A DNA stretch of 64,000 nt from Bacteroidota bacterium (GCA_947464275.1 CANHVU010000008.1:1-64000); one strand, 5' to 3'. Shown: positions 32,269 to 40,167, counted from the first letter of the stretch. The notes: generated by a model from the letters alone, not told the origin. Numbers and translations: made by a program.

Positions 32269-32844
32269 TTATCGATACAAATCATTTTCGTCTATAAATT
32301 CTTTCACAACTTTTGGCACCAAATACCTGATTGATTTACCTGCTTGTAAAGTTTCTCTAATATAAGTAGATGAAATATTGAGCAAAGGAACTTCGTATAA
32401 ACTAATTTTTTTGTGGTTGGCTAATAATGGATTTTCATGAAATCCAGCCCTGCGGTATACAAATAGCTGATAGTTCTCTAAAATGCTTTCGTAGTTTTTC
32501 CATAAATGAAAACTTTGTAAATTATCACCTCCAATAATTGGAGTAAACTGATGTTCGGGATATTTTTCCGCAAGCGTTGTTAGGGTTAAATAGGTATAAT
32601 TAGGTTTGGGCATTCCAAATTCAATACTGCATGCTTCAAATCTGTTATCATCGGCTATAGCCATTTCTATCATTTTTAACCGCAAATTTTCATCAAGCAA
32701 TTCATCGTTTACTTTAAATGGATTTTGCGGACTTACCACAAACCAAATTTTATCCAACTCGGTATATTCTACCATGTAATTGGCTATTAATAAATGCCCT
32801 GTATGAATGGGATTAAACGACCCAAATAACAAACCTATTTTCAT
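32269..32844 (-). CDS. nadD: Nicotinate-nucleotide adenylyltransferase
   Basis: 191 residues with the nucleotidyltransferase signature GLLFGSFNPIHTGHLLIANY (residues 4-23, GxFxPxHxGH) and the C-terminal ISSTYIRETL motif (near 157-166). It adenylates nicotinate mononucleotide in NAD synthesis. It starts 3 bases after the gmk stop on the minus strand, so yicC, gmk and nadD are probably one operon. Confidence 0.94.
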   Translation of the reverse strand: MKIGLLFGSFNPIHTGHLLIANYMVEYTELDKIWFVVSPQNPFKVNDELLDENLRLKMIEMAIADDNRFEACSIEFGMPKPNYTYLTLTTLAEKYPEHQFTPIIGGDNLQSFHLWKNYESILENYQLFVYRRAGFHENPLLANHKKISLYEVPLLNISSTYIRETLQAGKSIRYLVPKVVKEFIDENDLYR

Positions 32845-32847
32845 TGT

Positions 32848-33411
32848 TTACTTTGCTATAAAATCATTTACTAATTGTTCTGCTTTTTGCAATGCTTCAC
32901 GTAAATTTTCGTTTACTAAAACAGTTTCAAATTTGCTTTCATAAGCCAATTCTAAAACAGCTTTTCCAACCCTAACTTGTAATGTTTCTTCAGTTTCTGT
33001 AGAGCGTTCTTTTAAGCGTTGAGCAAGAATTTCAACGCTTGGTGGTTTTACAAAAATGGCCAAGGCTTTATCTTCAAAATGCTTTTTAAGGTTTAATCCA
33101 CCTACTACATCTACATCAAAAATCACCACTTTGCCTTCAGCCCAAATTCTGTCAATTTCCGATTTTAAAGTACCGTAAAAATTACCTCCATAAACTTCTT
33201 CATATTCTAAAAACTCACCATGAACCAGTTTGTTTTTAAAATCCTCGTGAGTTAAAAAATAATAGTCTTTACCATGCACCTCATTGGCTCTTTGCGCGCG
33301 TGTGCAAGCCGATACTGAAAAAGCCAATTGCTTATTTACACTTAATAAATGTTTTACAATGGTGGTTTTTCCGCTGCCACTTGGCGCACAAAATATAATT
33401 ACTTTATTCAT
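32848..33411 (-). CDS. gmk: Guanylate kinase
   Basis: 187 residues with the P-loop CAPSGSGKTTIVKHLL (8-23), the GMP-binding block 'SACTRAQRANEVHGKDYYFLT' (34-54; usual SxxTRxPRxGExxGxDYxF) and 'EFLEYEEVYGGNFYGT'. The usual Pro of TRxPR reads Ala here (TRAQR). It phosphorylates GMP to GDP. It is followed by nadD and preceded, after a repeat-filled gap, by yicC. Confidence 0.95.
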   Translation of the reverse strand: MNKVIIFCAPSGSGKTTIVKHLLSVNKQLAFSVSACTRAQRANEVHGKDYYFLTHEDFKNKLVHGEFLEYEEVYGGNFYGTLKSEIDRIWAEGKVVIFDVDVVGGLNLKKHFEDKALAIFVKPPSVEILAQRLKERSTETEETLQVRVGKAVLELAYESKFETVLVNENLREALQKAEQLVNDFIAK

Positions 33412-33428
33412 TTTCTTCTTTTTATTTC

Positions 33429-33499
33429 CCGCAGATTTCGCTGATAACCGCAGAAATCTGTGTAATTAATTTCTGTGAAATCTGTGTTATCTGTGGCTA
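33429..33499. repeat. Degenerate CCGCAGATTTC/AATCTGTG array
   Basis: The 94-base gap between yicC and gmk consists of words such as CCGCAGATTTCGCTGATAAC, CGCAGAAATCTGTG, TTTCTGTGAAATCTGTG and TTATCTGTGGC. It is low-complexity, partly self-complementary text like the other junction arrays but with its own vocabulary. Confidence 0.6.
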
Positions 33500-33505
33500 A
33501 AGTCT

Positions 33506-34387
33506 TTAGCAAATATTATTGATTTGTTCCTTAATTTTCTCTAATTCATCTTTCATTTCTACCACCAATCGCTGCATATTGCTATCGTTACTTTTGCTAC
33601 CAATGGTATTGATTTCGCGGCCCATTTCCTGAGCAATAAAACCTAATTTTTTACCATTAGTTTCTTGTTTTAAAGTTTCTAAAAAGAAAGTACAATGCTC
33701 GGTTAACCTCGATTTTTCCTCGTTAATATCTAGTTTTTCAATATAATAAATCAGCTCTTGTTCGAAACGGTTTTTATCAATCAAATCGGTTTGTAAGCTA
33801 CTTAACTCCTTAGCTATTTTAGCCCTTACATTTTCTATTCTTGCAGTTTCAAAAGGTGCTAAAGCAATCAATTTGTTTTGAATACTTTGGCATAAATTAA
33901 TCAATTCAGTTGCCAAAATTTCACCTTCGCGTGTTCTAAATTTATTAAACTCAACCAAGGCATTGTTAACAGTATTTACTATTATTTTCCAATCATCTTC
34001 ATTGGTGCCCTCATCTTCTTTACTCTGAATAATTCCAGGGAAATCAAAAATAGATTTAAATAGTTGACTACTTGGTATATTAGTTTGTGTAGAAAGGTTA
34101 CTTATTTGAGTTAAATAAAATTGCGCCACATCTTGATTGATAGGCAAATATGAATCGTTGGTGTTTTTGCTTGAAACATTAATACTAATGCTAATACTGC
34201 CTCTTTCTAGCTTTTTCGATAAATCATTGCGCAGCTCCAACTCCTTATTTTGCAAATTGCGAGGCATACGAATATTAATATCTAAAAACTTACCATTTAA
34301 AGCTTTAATATCTACTTTGCATAAAAATTGGTCTGTATCGGTTTCAGCTTGCCCAAAACCAGTCATTGATTTTATCATATTTTTCAA
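33506..34387 (-). CDS. yicC: YicC-family endoribonuclease
   Basis: 293 residues. The N-terminal MIKSMTGFGQAE motif is preceded by two extra residues (MKN), so the start may be at the second ATG. The DUF1732 C-terminal domain shows 'RFEQELIYYIEKLDINEEKSRLTEH' and ends 'LGFIAQEMGREINTIGSKSND', both hallmarks of the family. YicC and relatives are metal-dependent endoribonucleases in E. coli and B. subtilis. It is the first gene of the probable yicC-gmk-nadD operon. Confidence 0.92.
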   Translation of the reverse strand: MKNMIKSMTGFGQAETDTDQFLCKVDIKALNGKFLDINIRMPRNLQNKELELRNDLSKKLERGSISISINVSSKNTNDSYLPINQDVAQFYLTQISNLSTQTNIPSSQLFKSIFDFPGIIQSKEDEGTNEDDWKIIVNTVNNALVEFNKFRTREGEILATELINLCQSIQNKLIALAPFETARIENVRAKIAKELSSLQTDLIDKNRFEQELIYYIEKLDINEEKSRLTEHCTFFLETLKQETNGKKLGFIAQEMGREINTIGSKSNDSNMQRLVVEMKDELEKIKEQINNIC

Positions 34388-34417
34388 AAAAAAGAAGGCG
34401 AAAGTAGGTTAAATTTG

Positions 34418-34545
34418 TGAATTATGATTTATGATTTGTGAAGTTCACTATAAGTATTGAATTCATTAGCATCAAGACAAAAATCAAAGATCAGCAATCA
34501 AAAATCAAAACTCACTTAATCTTCTAATCTTGTAATCATTCAATT
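34418..34545. repeat. Degenerate word array before crcB
   Basis: It consists of ATTATGATTTATGATTTGTG, then AAAATCAAAGATCAGCAATC, AAAAATCAAAACTC, TTAATCTTCTAATCTTGTAATC. There is no ORF. The right end merges with the crcB promoter (TTG at 34530). Confidence 0.5.
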
Positions 34546-34558
34546 TAGCTTATATTTG
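34530..34558 (+). promoter_or_regulatory. Promoter of crcB
   Basis: TTG (34530-34532), an 18-base spacer, TATATTTG (34551-34558). It has the same spacing as the metH riboswitch promoter. It ends six bases before the crcB ATG, so the transcript would be leaderless or nearly so. Confidence 0.7.
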
Positions 34559-34564
34559 CCTTTC

Positions 34565-34930
34565 ATGAAATCAATAATATTTGTAGCCCTTGGAGGTGCG
34601 TTGGGAGCGGTTTTACGCTATTTGTTTTCTGTATTATTAAAAGATTACACCCAAGTACAGTTTCCAATTAACACCTTTTTGGTAAATGCCATTGGCTGCT
34701 TTTGCATTGGTTTGTGTTATGCTTTGTTTTTAAATAATAATCATTTCGATACTATCAAATTGCTTCTTATCGTAGGTGTTTTAGGTGGTTTTACTACTTA
34801 TTCATCATTCGCTTTCGAAACCATTACTATGTTAAAACAACAGCTTTTTAAACAGGCTTTTGCTTATATTTTATTAACCAATTTGGTGTGCATTGGGTTT
34901 GCATATTTAGGATTTTCAATTAAAAGCTAA
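34565..34930 (+). CDS. crcB: Fluoride exporter CrcB/Fluc
   Basis: 121 residues from ATG 34565; an upstream TTG at 34556 lies in the promoter and is rejected. There are four membrane helices with the Fluc signatures GGALGAVLRYLFS (near residues 8-20), NTFLVNAIGCFCIG (near 38-51) and GVLGGFTTYSSFAFE (near 71-85), the last holding the sodium- and fluoride-path residues. It forms dual-topology dimers that export fluoride. Its stop overlaps the rsgA start (TAATG), so the two are cotranscribed. No fluoride riboswitch is seen. Confidence 0.93.
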   Translation: MKSIIFVALGGALGAVLRYLFSVLLKDYTQVQFPINTFLVNAIGCFCIGLCYALFLNNNHFDTIKLLLIVGVLGGFTTYSSFAFETITMLKQQLFKQAFAYILLTNLVCIGFAYLGFSIKS

Positions 34931-35853
34931 TGGAAGGAATTGTTGTAAAATCAACTGGGAGTTGGTACGAAGTAATGAAACCCGATTTGCAAATTGTAAA
35001 TTGCAGGTTAAAAGGTAAGTTTAGATTACAAGGTTTAAAACACACCAATCCTGTAACCGTTGGCGATAAAGTAAATTTTGAAATGGAACCCAATAGCGAA
35101 AATGGAGTGATTTTTTCAATTGAAAATCGTAAAAATTACATTATTCGTAAGGCCAGCAATCTTTCAAAACAAACGCATATTATAGCCAGTAATATTGACC
35201 AAGCTATATTGATGGTAACCATTGCTTTTCCTACTACTTCGCTAGGTTTTATTGATCGCTTTTTAGCCACAGCCGAGGCTTATCATATTCCAACTACTAT
35301 TATTTTTAATAAAGTAGATTTATGTACCGATGGATTGGAAGATGTATTGAACGATACCATTCATTTATACCATAATCAAGTTGGATACAATTACATAAAA
35401 ACTTCCGTTAATGACCAAATTGGGTTAGATGAAGTAAAGGCTTTATTGAAAGATAAAACCACTTTAGTTGCTGGTCATTCAGGTGTAGGAAAATCATCGT
35501 TATTAAATGGAATTGAGCCTAACTTAAATTTAAAAACAGGCGAAATTTCAAAATCGAGTTTTAATGGGCAACATACTACCACTTTTGCACAAATGCATCC
35601 TTTAAGTTTTGGTGGATTTATTATTGATACACCTGGAATTAGAGAGTTTGGAGTAGTGGATTTAAACAATGCAGAACTATCGCATTATTTTAAAGAAATG
35701 AAACCCTATATTGGTAAATGCAGATTCAATAATTGCAAACACATGAACGAACCTCAATGCGCGGTTTTAGAAGCCATTGAACAAGGTATTATTCCTGCCG
35801 AGCGTTACCAAAGCTACCTTAGCATTATGGCTAACGAAGATGTGTTTAATTAG
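34930..35853 (+). CDS. rsgA: Ribosome small-subunit-dependent GTPase RsgA
   Basis: 307 residues. An OB-fold N-terminus is followed by the circularly permuted GTPase: NKVDLC (G4, near 133) comes before GHSGVGKSSLLNGI (G1, near 179) and DTPGIREFG (G3, near 234). The C-terminal zinc finger is CRFNNCKHMNEPQC. It helps late 30S maturation. The ATG overlaps the crcB stop by one base. Confidence 0.95.
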   Translation: MEGIVVKSTGSWYEVMKPDLQIVNCRLKGKFRLQGLKHTNPVTVGDKVNFEMEPNSENGVIFSIENRKNYIIRKASNLSKQTHIIASNIDQAILMVTIAFPTTSLGFIDRFLATAEAYHIPTTIIFNKVDLCTDGLEDVLNDTIHLYHNQVGYNYIKTSVNDQIGLDEVKALLKDKTTLVAGHSGVGKSSLLNGIEPNLNLKTGEISKSSFNGQHTTTFAQMHPLSFGGFIIDTPGIREFGVVDLNNAELSHYFKEMKPYIGKCRFNNCKHMNEPQCAVLEAIEQGIIPAERYQSYLSIMANEDVFN

Positions 35854-36026
35854 GGTTGTATGAAATGACTTTTGAAGAATATTTTACCTATTTAAACCAA
35901 CTTGTAAAAGTTGAAAATATTCAGAGTGAATCATTTTCTGAAAATTTGATAATACTTTTAAAAGCATTTATTGACAATAAAACTAATTCTTCAGTTATTG
36001 AATTCAAAAAGTGCGGGCTGTCAAAT

Positions 36027-36061
36027 CCCCCTCAAAAAGAGGGGTGGTCGAAGACCGGGGA
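36027..36061. repeat. Inverted-repeat element inside the DUF559 gene, copy 1
   Basis: CCCCCTCAAAAAGAGGGG hairpin followed by TGGTCGAAGACCGGGGA. The reverse complement (CCCCGGTCTTC...) begins the second copy at 36510. It encodes NPPQKEGWSKTGE in frame. Confidence 0.7.
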
Positions 36062-36509
36062 GTTAAAAAAGCCATATAGGGTTATTGCTATCAATGATAT
36101 TATTTTAACTCAAAATCCAATTACAGAACTGCCTTTTAACCCCAATTTGAAAGAAAAAGCAAAGCAGTTAAGGCAAGCTAGAAATTAATCGGAAGTATTG
36201 TTTTGGAAACAAGTAACCAAAGGTCGTTTTCATAATATTGACTTTGATAGGCAACGAGTTATAGGTAACTATATAGTCGATTTTTATGTTAAAAGATTTG
36301 GGCTGGTTATTGAAATTGATGGCTCTAGCCACGATAGTAAAGTGGAGTATGATATTGAAAGAGAAGCATTTTTAAAGCAGTTGGGCTTAAAGGTTTTTCG
36401 AATTAAAGTAGTTGATGTTTTTAAACGTTTAACTTATGTGATGCAAGAGTTAGAGTATTTTTTTATTGAGAATTATGCTGATAATTTTGATGAAAATGCA
36501 TTGATTTTG

Positions 36510-36561
36510 CCACCCCGGTCTTCTACCGATAATTATCGGCACACCCCTTCTTCGGAAGGGA
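36510..36561. repeat. Inverted-repeat element inside the DUF559 gene, copy 2 with nested palindrome
   Basis: CACCCCGGTCTTCTA, then the perfect palindrome CCGATAATTATCGG (36526-36539), then CACACCCCTTCTTCGGAAGGGG. The outer parts match the reverse complement of copy 1, and the palindrome sits where copy 1 has GACCA. A palindrome inserted into an older repeat is the simplest reading. It encodes PPRSSTDNYRHTPSSEG in frame. Confidence 0.7.
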
Positions 36562-36767
36562 ATTTTGTTCCCGAACAATTTTCACAAGAGCAGTTTTTTA
36601 AAACCATACCAAATAACATATACAATTATAAAATAGGTAATTTCTATCCAATAATTTATTGGTTTGAGTTAAATAAAAACAAGAGTCTTAATCATGATGA
36701 TTTTTTACATTTTCAAAAAATTATTATTGCAATTGAAGAAACGAAAAAGACATATAATAACTAACCC

Positions 36768-37220
36768 ATGCGCATTATTATTCAACGAGTTACAAAGGCT
36801 CAAGTACATATTGATAACAAACTATTTTCTGAAATTGGAAATGGATTATTGGTTTTATTAGGAATTGAGGATGCTGATTCGGAAGAGGATATCAATTGGT
36901 TGGCACAGAAAATAATAAATCTTAGGGTATTTAACGATGAAAATGGTGTGATGAATATTTCTCTCATTGATGCCAATGCGGATATTTTACTGGTAAGTCA
37001 ATTTACACTTTTTGCCTCTACAAAAAAAGGAAATCGACCTTCTTATATCAAAGCTAGCAGACCAGAATTTGCCATTCCGTTATATGAAAAAATGATTGCA
37101 GAATTAAAAGAACTTTTAGGCAAAAAAATAGCCACAGGATCATTTGGTGCTGATATGCAAATCAGCTTAACCAATAATGGCCCTGTGACAATTATGATTG
37201 ATAGTAAGATGAAGGAATAG
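36768..37220 (+). CDS. dtd: D-aminoacyl-tRNA deacylase
   Basis: 150 residues of the DTD family, with MRIIIQRVTKAQVHI at the N-terminus, SQFTLFAST (near 78-86, the catalytic Thr/Ser loop) and the Gly-cisPro motif NGPVTIMID (near 137-145). It removes D-amino acids and glycine wrongly attached to tRNA. It starts 3 bases after the end of the broken DUF559 gene. Confidence 0.95.
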   Translation: MRIIIQRVTKAQVHIDNKLFSEIGNGLLVLLGIEDADSEEDINWLAQKIINLRVFNDENGVMNISLIDANADILLVSQFTLFASTKKGNRPSYIKASRPEFAIPLYEKMIAELKELLGKKIATGSFGADMQISLTNNGPVTIMIDSKMKE

Positions 37221-37226
37221 TTGATA

Positions 37227-37248
37227 GTTGTTGGTTGTTAGTTGATAG
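37227..37248. repeat. Left member of a 22-bp inverted repeat bounding an unknown cassette
   Basis: GTTGTTGGTTGTTAGTTGATAG. Its reverse complement occurs with one mismatch at 39410-39431. More words of the same type lie next to both. Confidence 0.65.
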
Positions 37249-37284
37249 AAATGGAATCTGAAATTTTACTAACTAATCTTAAGA

Positions 37285-38391
37285 TTATAATTTTTTTAAT
37301 TGGATACAATGGGAACCATCAGGTCTATTTGCCAGTGGACTAAACCAAATATTGAATTCACCTGTTCCTTCTTTTACACCCAAAAAACTTATACTAAACT
37401 TAATTGCAGAATCGTACCAAACCGAACCATATAGCTTGGCTTCTTTTGTTGTCATTGGAAAAGTTGGATTAAATCCTTTTGGAATATAAAATTCCTTCAA
37501 CCTAGCATAAAATATTTTTTCACCTTTAGTTGAAATTGTTTCTATAAAAGGTACAATAAATTCGTTTTGCAGTTCACTATTATATTTAATATAATTAGCT
37601 TTTACAATTTTAGGCATCAATAATCTTTCTTCAATACATTTCCCAGCAATAACGACATCAATTCCTGTTGATTCTAAGCCTTGGTTTGTTAGCATCAAAT
37701 GTTCTTCTTGTATTTCTCCTGGTTTAATATCTACCAGAATAACTCCAGAAATACCGCTGAATTTAGTTAAACCAAGTTCTGCTGCTTTCTTTTTGTCTTT
37801 TTTTGCAAAGTTTAATTTTATTCCTTCGTTTGGATTTTCTTCACTTAGATATTCATAACCTGTCAGTAATTTTGAACTATCTATATTGATAAATTTGGAG
37901 AATTCTCTTAAAAATTCTTCAACAAATACGGATTTATTTCTCCAAGCCTTTACTATATCCTCAAACGAATAATTTTCTAATAAAATATTTGACCAAACGT
38001 TTGGCTTACTTTTATTGAAATCAATTTCTTTAGAAAGATTGCTTATGGTATCTTTAAGTTTCCCATTTATGTTGAGTCCAACATAAATATAATCACTATC
38101 ATGTACTAAAATACTTAATGCACTTGTATTGAAATGTTTTGATAAGTTAGAAGAGAATTTATAGAACTTTTTAGAGCCTTGATCTTCGAACTCTTCATCA
38201 TATATTGACAACCAATTTGAATTAGCTGGTTCAGAAATAATCACAGTTTTATCAGCCTCATCACTATTCTCAACTACAACATAACCATCTTCCAAATTAA
38301 ACAAAGTAACATATTCAATTACCAAGTCTAACAGTTTGGTTTTGTCAATACCCAAAGTGTTTAGTTGAATATTTGTAAAAAAGGCTCCCAT
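37285..38391 (-). CDS. Unknown cytoplasmic protein of 368 residues
   Basis: No signal peptide, no membrane helix and no motif that I recognise. The N-terminal 120 residues look like an alpha/beta domain (VIEYVTLFNLEDGYVVVEN, KTVIISEPANSNWLSIYDEEF, ALSILVHDSDYIYVGLNING). The middle is helical (YSFEDIVKAWRNKSVFVEEFLREF). The C-terminal 150 residues are rich in beta strands and end in FSPLANRPDGSHCIQLKKL. The style recalls SMI1/immunity-like accessory proteins, but that is only an impression. It is the last gene of a three-gene minus-strand cassette bounded by an inverted repeat. Confidence 0.6.
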   Translation of the reverse strand: MGAFFTNIQLNTLGIDKTKLLDLVIEYVTLFNLEDGYVVVENSDEADKTVIISEPANSNWLSIYDEEFEDQGSKKFYKFSSNLSKHFNTSALSILVHDSDYIYVGLNINGKLKDTISNLSKEIDFNKSKPNVWSNILLENYSFEDIVKAWRNKSVFVEEFLREFSKFINIDSSKLLTGYEYLSEENPNEGIKLNFAKKDKKKAAELGLTKFSGISGVILVDIKPGEIQEEHLMLTNQGLESTGIDVVIAGKCIEERLLMPKIVKANYIKYNSELQNEFIVPFIETISTKGEKIFYARLKEFYIPKGFNPTFPMTTKEAKLYGSVWYDSAIKFSISFLGVKEGTGEFNIWFSPLANRPDGSHCIQLKKL

Positions 38392-38425
38392 TTAGTATTA
38401 TGTTGAAAGAATAGTTGATAGCAGT

Positions 38426-38995
38426 TTATTTAGTAATTTCAAATAAAAAGTTGAATGCGTCTCGTAAACTGCCATATCCACATGGAGTTAAAAATAAATT
38501 GTATTTCTTTTCCTCTACATTTCTATCCCTTTTTCCTTCCAAAATATAAGTGTTGCAACATAAAAAATCACTATCATCTTTATTGTTTGATAAATTCCAA
38601 AAATAACTGTCAGAAATTTTTTCTTTAAAATCTAACCAAACTATTAACCTAATTTTTTTAGTAACATTTTCAATTAAAGAGTCAACTTTGATAGGAATTC
38701 CATTGTTCCAAATAAAACATTTTTTAGAGAGGGTTATAGAATCATTTTTATTTTCTAAGGTGAATATAAAACTCTTAGATGGTTTTTCATTTAAAACCCA
38801 AACACGGTAAACTTCACTTTGAGAAGAATCTATTCTCAAGTCTTTTTCATTTATAGTTTTATCAATAGGATAAATATAGTTTTGATAAATTACTTTTTCT
38901 TCTATTACGTTTTTAAACTGTCTAGTTGTTTTATTATTACTACAACTAAGCAAGCTAATACATATAAACGCAAAATAAAAGGAATTCAATTTCAT
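38426..38995 (-). CDS. Putative lipoprotein, unknown function
   Basis: 189 residues with a lipoprotein signal (MKLNSFYFAFICISLLSCSNN; lipobox LLSC with Cys 18). The Ser-Asn-Asn after the cysteine has no acidic retention or export code that I can interpret firmly. The mature part is a single beta-rich domain (KSFIFTLENKNDSITLSKKCF, RLIVWLDFKEKISDSYFW) with cysteines near CCNTYIL. I do not recognise it. It is the middle gene of the cassette, 34 bases from its downstream neighbour. Confidence 0.6.
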   Translation of the reverse strand: MKLNSFYFAFICISLLSCSNNKTTRQFKNVIEEKVIYQNYIYPIDKTINEKDLRIDSSQSEVYRVWVLNEKPSKSFIFTLENKNDSITLSKKCFIWNNGIPIKVDSLIENVTKKIRLIVWLDFKEKISDSYFWNLSNNKDDSDFLCCNTYILEGKRDRNVEEKKYNLFLTPCGYGSLRDAFNFLFEITK

Positions 38996-39011
38996 TTTTT
39001 TTCTTACTTAT

Positions 39012-39374
39012 TCAAATTAAACCGTCACGTTTGTTTGCATATAGTATGTATTTCTCTCCAAACTCAAGTTCAAGTCCAATGCGTATTAGCCCCTGAAATG
39101 AAAACCAAAATCCATTCTCAATTTTTAGTTCAAGGTTGTCAATTGAATTGTCCTTTCGATACCATTTCAAATGTTGGTCGTCTAATGGTTCGCTATCGAT
39201 TTTCAATAACATTATTCGATGCCTAGTCATTAAGTTATTAAATTTTTCTACGGTGTCAACTCCAAAGTGTAGTAGTTCATTTAACTCCTCTTCATAGTCT
39301 GATTTTGAAAAATCGTTCTGAGAAGGAAACAACATCAACATTGTCGAATATACTTTACTATCTGTCAATTTCAT
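39012..39374 (-). CDS. Unknown small protein of 120 residues
   Basis: Acidic, soluble, probably helix-rich at the N-terminus (DYEEELNELLHFGVDTVEKFNNLMTRHRIMLLKID) and beta-rich at the C-terminus (LELKIENGFWFSFQGLIRIGLELEFGEKYILYA). No family is recognised. It is the first gene of the three-gene cassette on the minus strand, 16 bases from the lipoprotein gene. The cassette separates dtd from purQ. Confidence 0.6.
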   Translation of the reverse strand: MKLTDSKVYSTMLMLFPSQNDFSKSDYEEELNELLHFGVDTVEKFNNLMTRHRIMLLKIDSEPLDDQHLKWYRKDNSIDNLELKIENGFWFSFQGLIRIGLELEFGEKYILYANKRDGLI

Positions 39375-39409
39375 TTGTTTACTATATTAAGAAACCTATC
39401 AACTGACAA

Positions 39410-39431
39410 CTATCAACTGACAACCAACAAC
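39410..39431. repeat. Right member of the 22-bp inverted repeat
   Basis: CTATCAACTGACAACCAACAAC is the reverse complement of 37227-37248 at 21 of 22 positions. It is embedded in further CTATCAACTGACAA words (39395-39440). Confidence 0.65.
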
Positions 39432-39440
39432 TGTCGTCTA

Positions 39441-40133
39441 TTAACCATTCACCAACTGCAACAAACTTTCGAACATAATGCGTCCGTCAGTATTGTAAAT
39501 ATCAGCATCTACAGCGCGTTCAGGGTGAGGCATCATACCAAATACATTGCGGTTTTTGTTACAAATTCCAGCTATGTTATCCAATGCACCATTAGGATTG
39601 GTTTCGGCAGAAACGTTTCCATTTTCATCGCAGTATCTAAATAATATTTGGTCGTTGGCTTTTAATTCTTGCAATAATTCATCGTTGCAATAAAATCTTC
39701 CCTCGCCATGCGCAATAGGAATTTTTAAAGCTTTTCTTACTTCATTTAAACTAGTAATTTTACTGTTATTGGTTTCGGTTTTTATAAATACATTTTTGCA
39801 ATTAAACTTTTGATGGTCGTTGTGTAACAATGCGCCCGGTAATAAACCGCTTTCGCATAAAATTTGAAAACCATTACAAACGCCCCACACCAAGCCTCCA
39901 TTATTGGCAAATTCAATTACACTTTGCATAATAGGCGAAAAACGAGCAATTGCACCGCTGCGTAAATAATCGCCATAGCTAAAACCACCTGGTAAAAACA
40001 CCAAATCTACATTTTGTAAATCAGTATCTTTATGCCAAAGTTCTACTACTTCTTGGCCAAACATGTTTTGAAATGCCCAAACTGCGTCTTTATCGCAATT
40101 ACTTCCCGGAAATATTAATACACCTATTTTCAT
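39441..40133 (-). CDS. purQ: Phosphoribosylformylglycinamidine synthase glutaminase subunit
   Basis: 230 residues of the class I glutaminase fold. The start is MKIGVLIFPGSNCDKD. The oxyanion and catalytic Cys are in LVWGVCNGFQILCESGLLPGA (Cys near 86), and the His/Glu pair is in MMPHPERAVD near the C-terminus. It supplies ammonia to PurL in purine synthesis. purL and purS are not in the window. thiL is upstream on the same strand after an 86-base gap with a palindrome. Confidence 0.95.
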   Translation of the reverse strand: MKIGVLIFPGSNCDKDAVWAFQNMFGQEVVELWHKDTDLQNVDLVFLPGGFSYGDYLRSGAIARFSPIMQSVIEFANNGGLVWGVCNGFQILCESGLLPGALLHNDHQKFNCKNVFIKTETNNSKITSLNEVRKALKIPIAHGEGRFYCNDELLQELKANDQILFRYCDENGNVSAETNPNGALDNIAGICNKNRNVFGMMPHPERAVDADIYNTDGRIMFESLLQLVNG

Positions 40134-40149
40134 ATAATTTGCTATTGGC

Positions 40150-40167
40150 TCCCGATAGCTATCGGGA
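40150..40167. repeat. Perfect 18-nt palindrome TCCCGATAGCTATCGGGA
   Basis: It lies between purQ and thiL. It has the same design as TCCCGAAAGCTTTCGGGA at 22801 (CCCGA-N-AGCT-N-TCGGG). Confidence 0.75.

Larger units (their letters stand above)
35865..36764 (+). pseudogene. DUF559 endonuclease-like gene, broken by an in-frame stop
   Basis: Two open stretches, up to 36185 and from 36189, lie in the same frame and are divided only by TAA at 36186-36188. Read through, the join gives KEKAKQLRQARN-stop-SEVLFWKQVTKGRFHNIDFDRQ, which is exactly a continuous DUF559/Vsr-like domain (later GNYIVDFYVKRFGLVIEIDGSSHD and FLKQLGLKVFRI). A single change such as TTA to TAA explains it. The N-terminal 100 residues precede the domain and are not recognised. 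Two copies of a repeat in opposite orientation lie in frame within it (36027-36061 and 36510-36561). ATG at 35865 is preferred to the TTG at 35856. It could still yield fragments. Confidence 0.75.

Noticed and set aside
34545-34565. TTG start at 34556 for crcB
   Set aside because: It falls inside the -7 box, and the three extra residues are not part of the family N-terminus. ATG at 34565 fits better.
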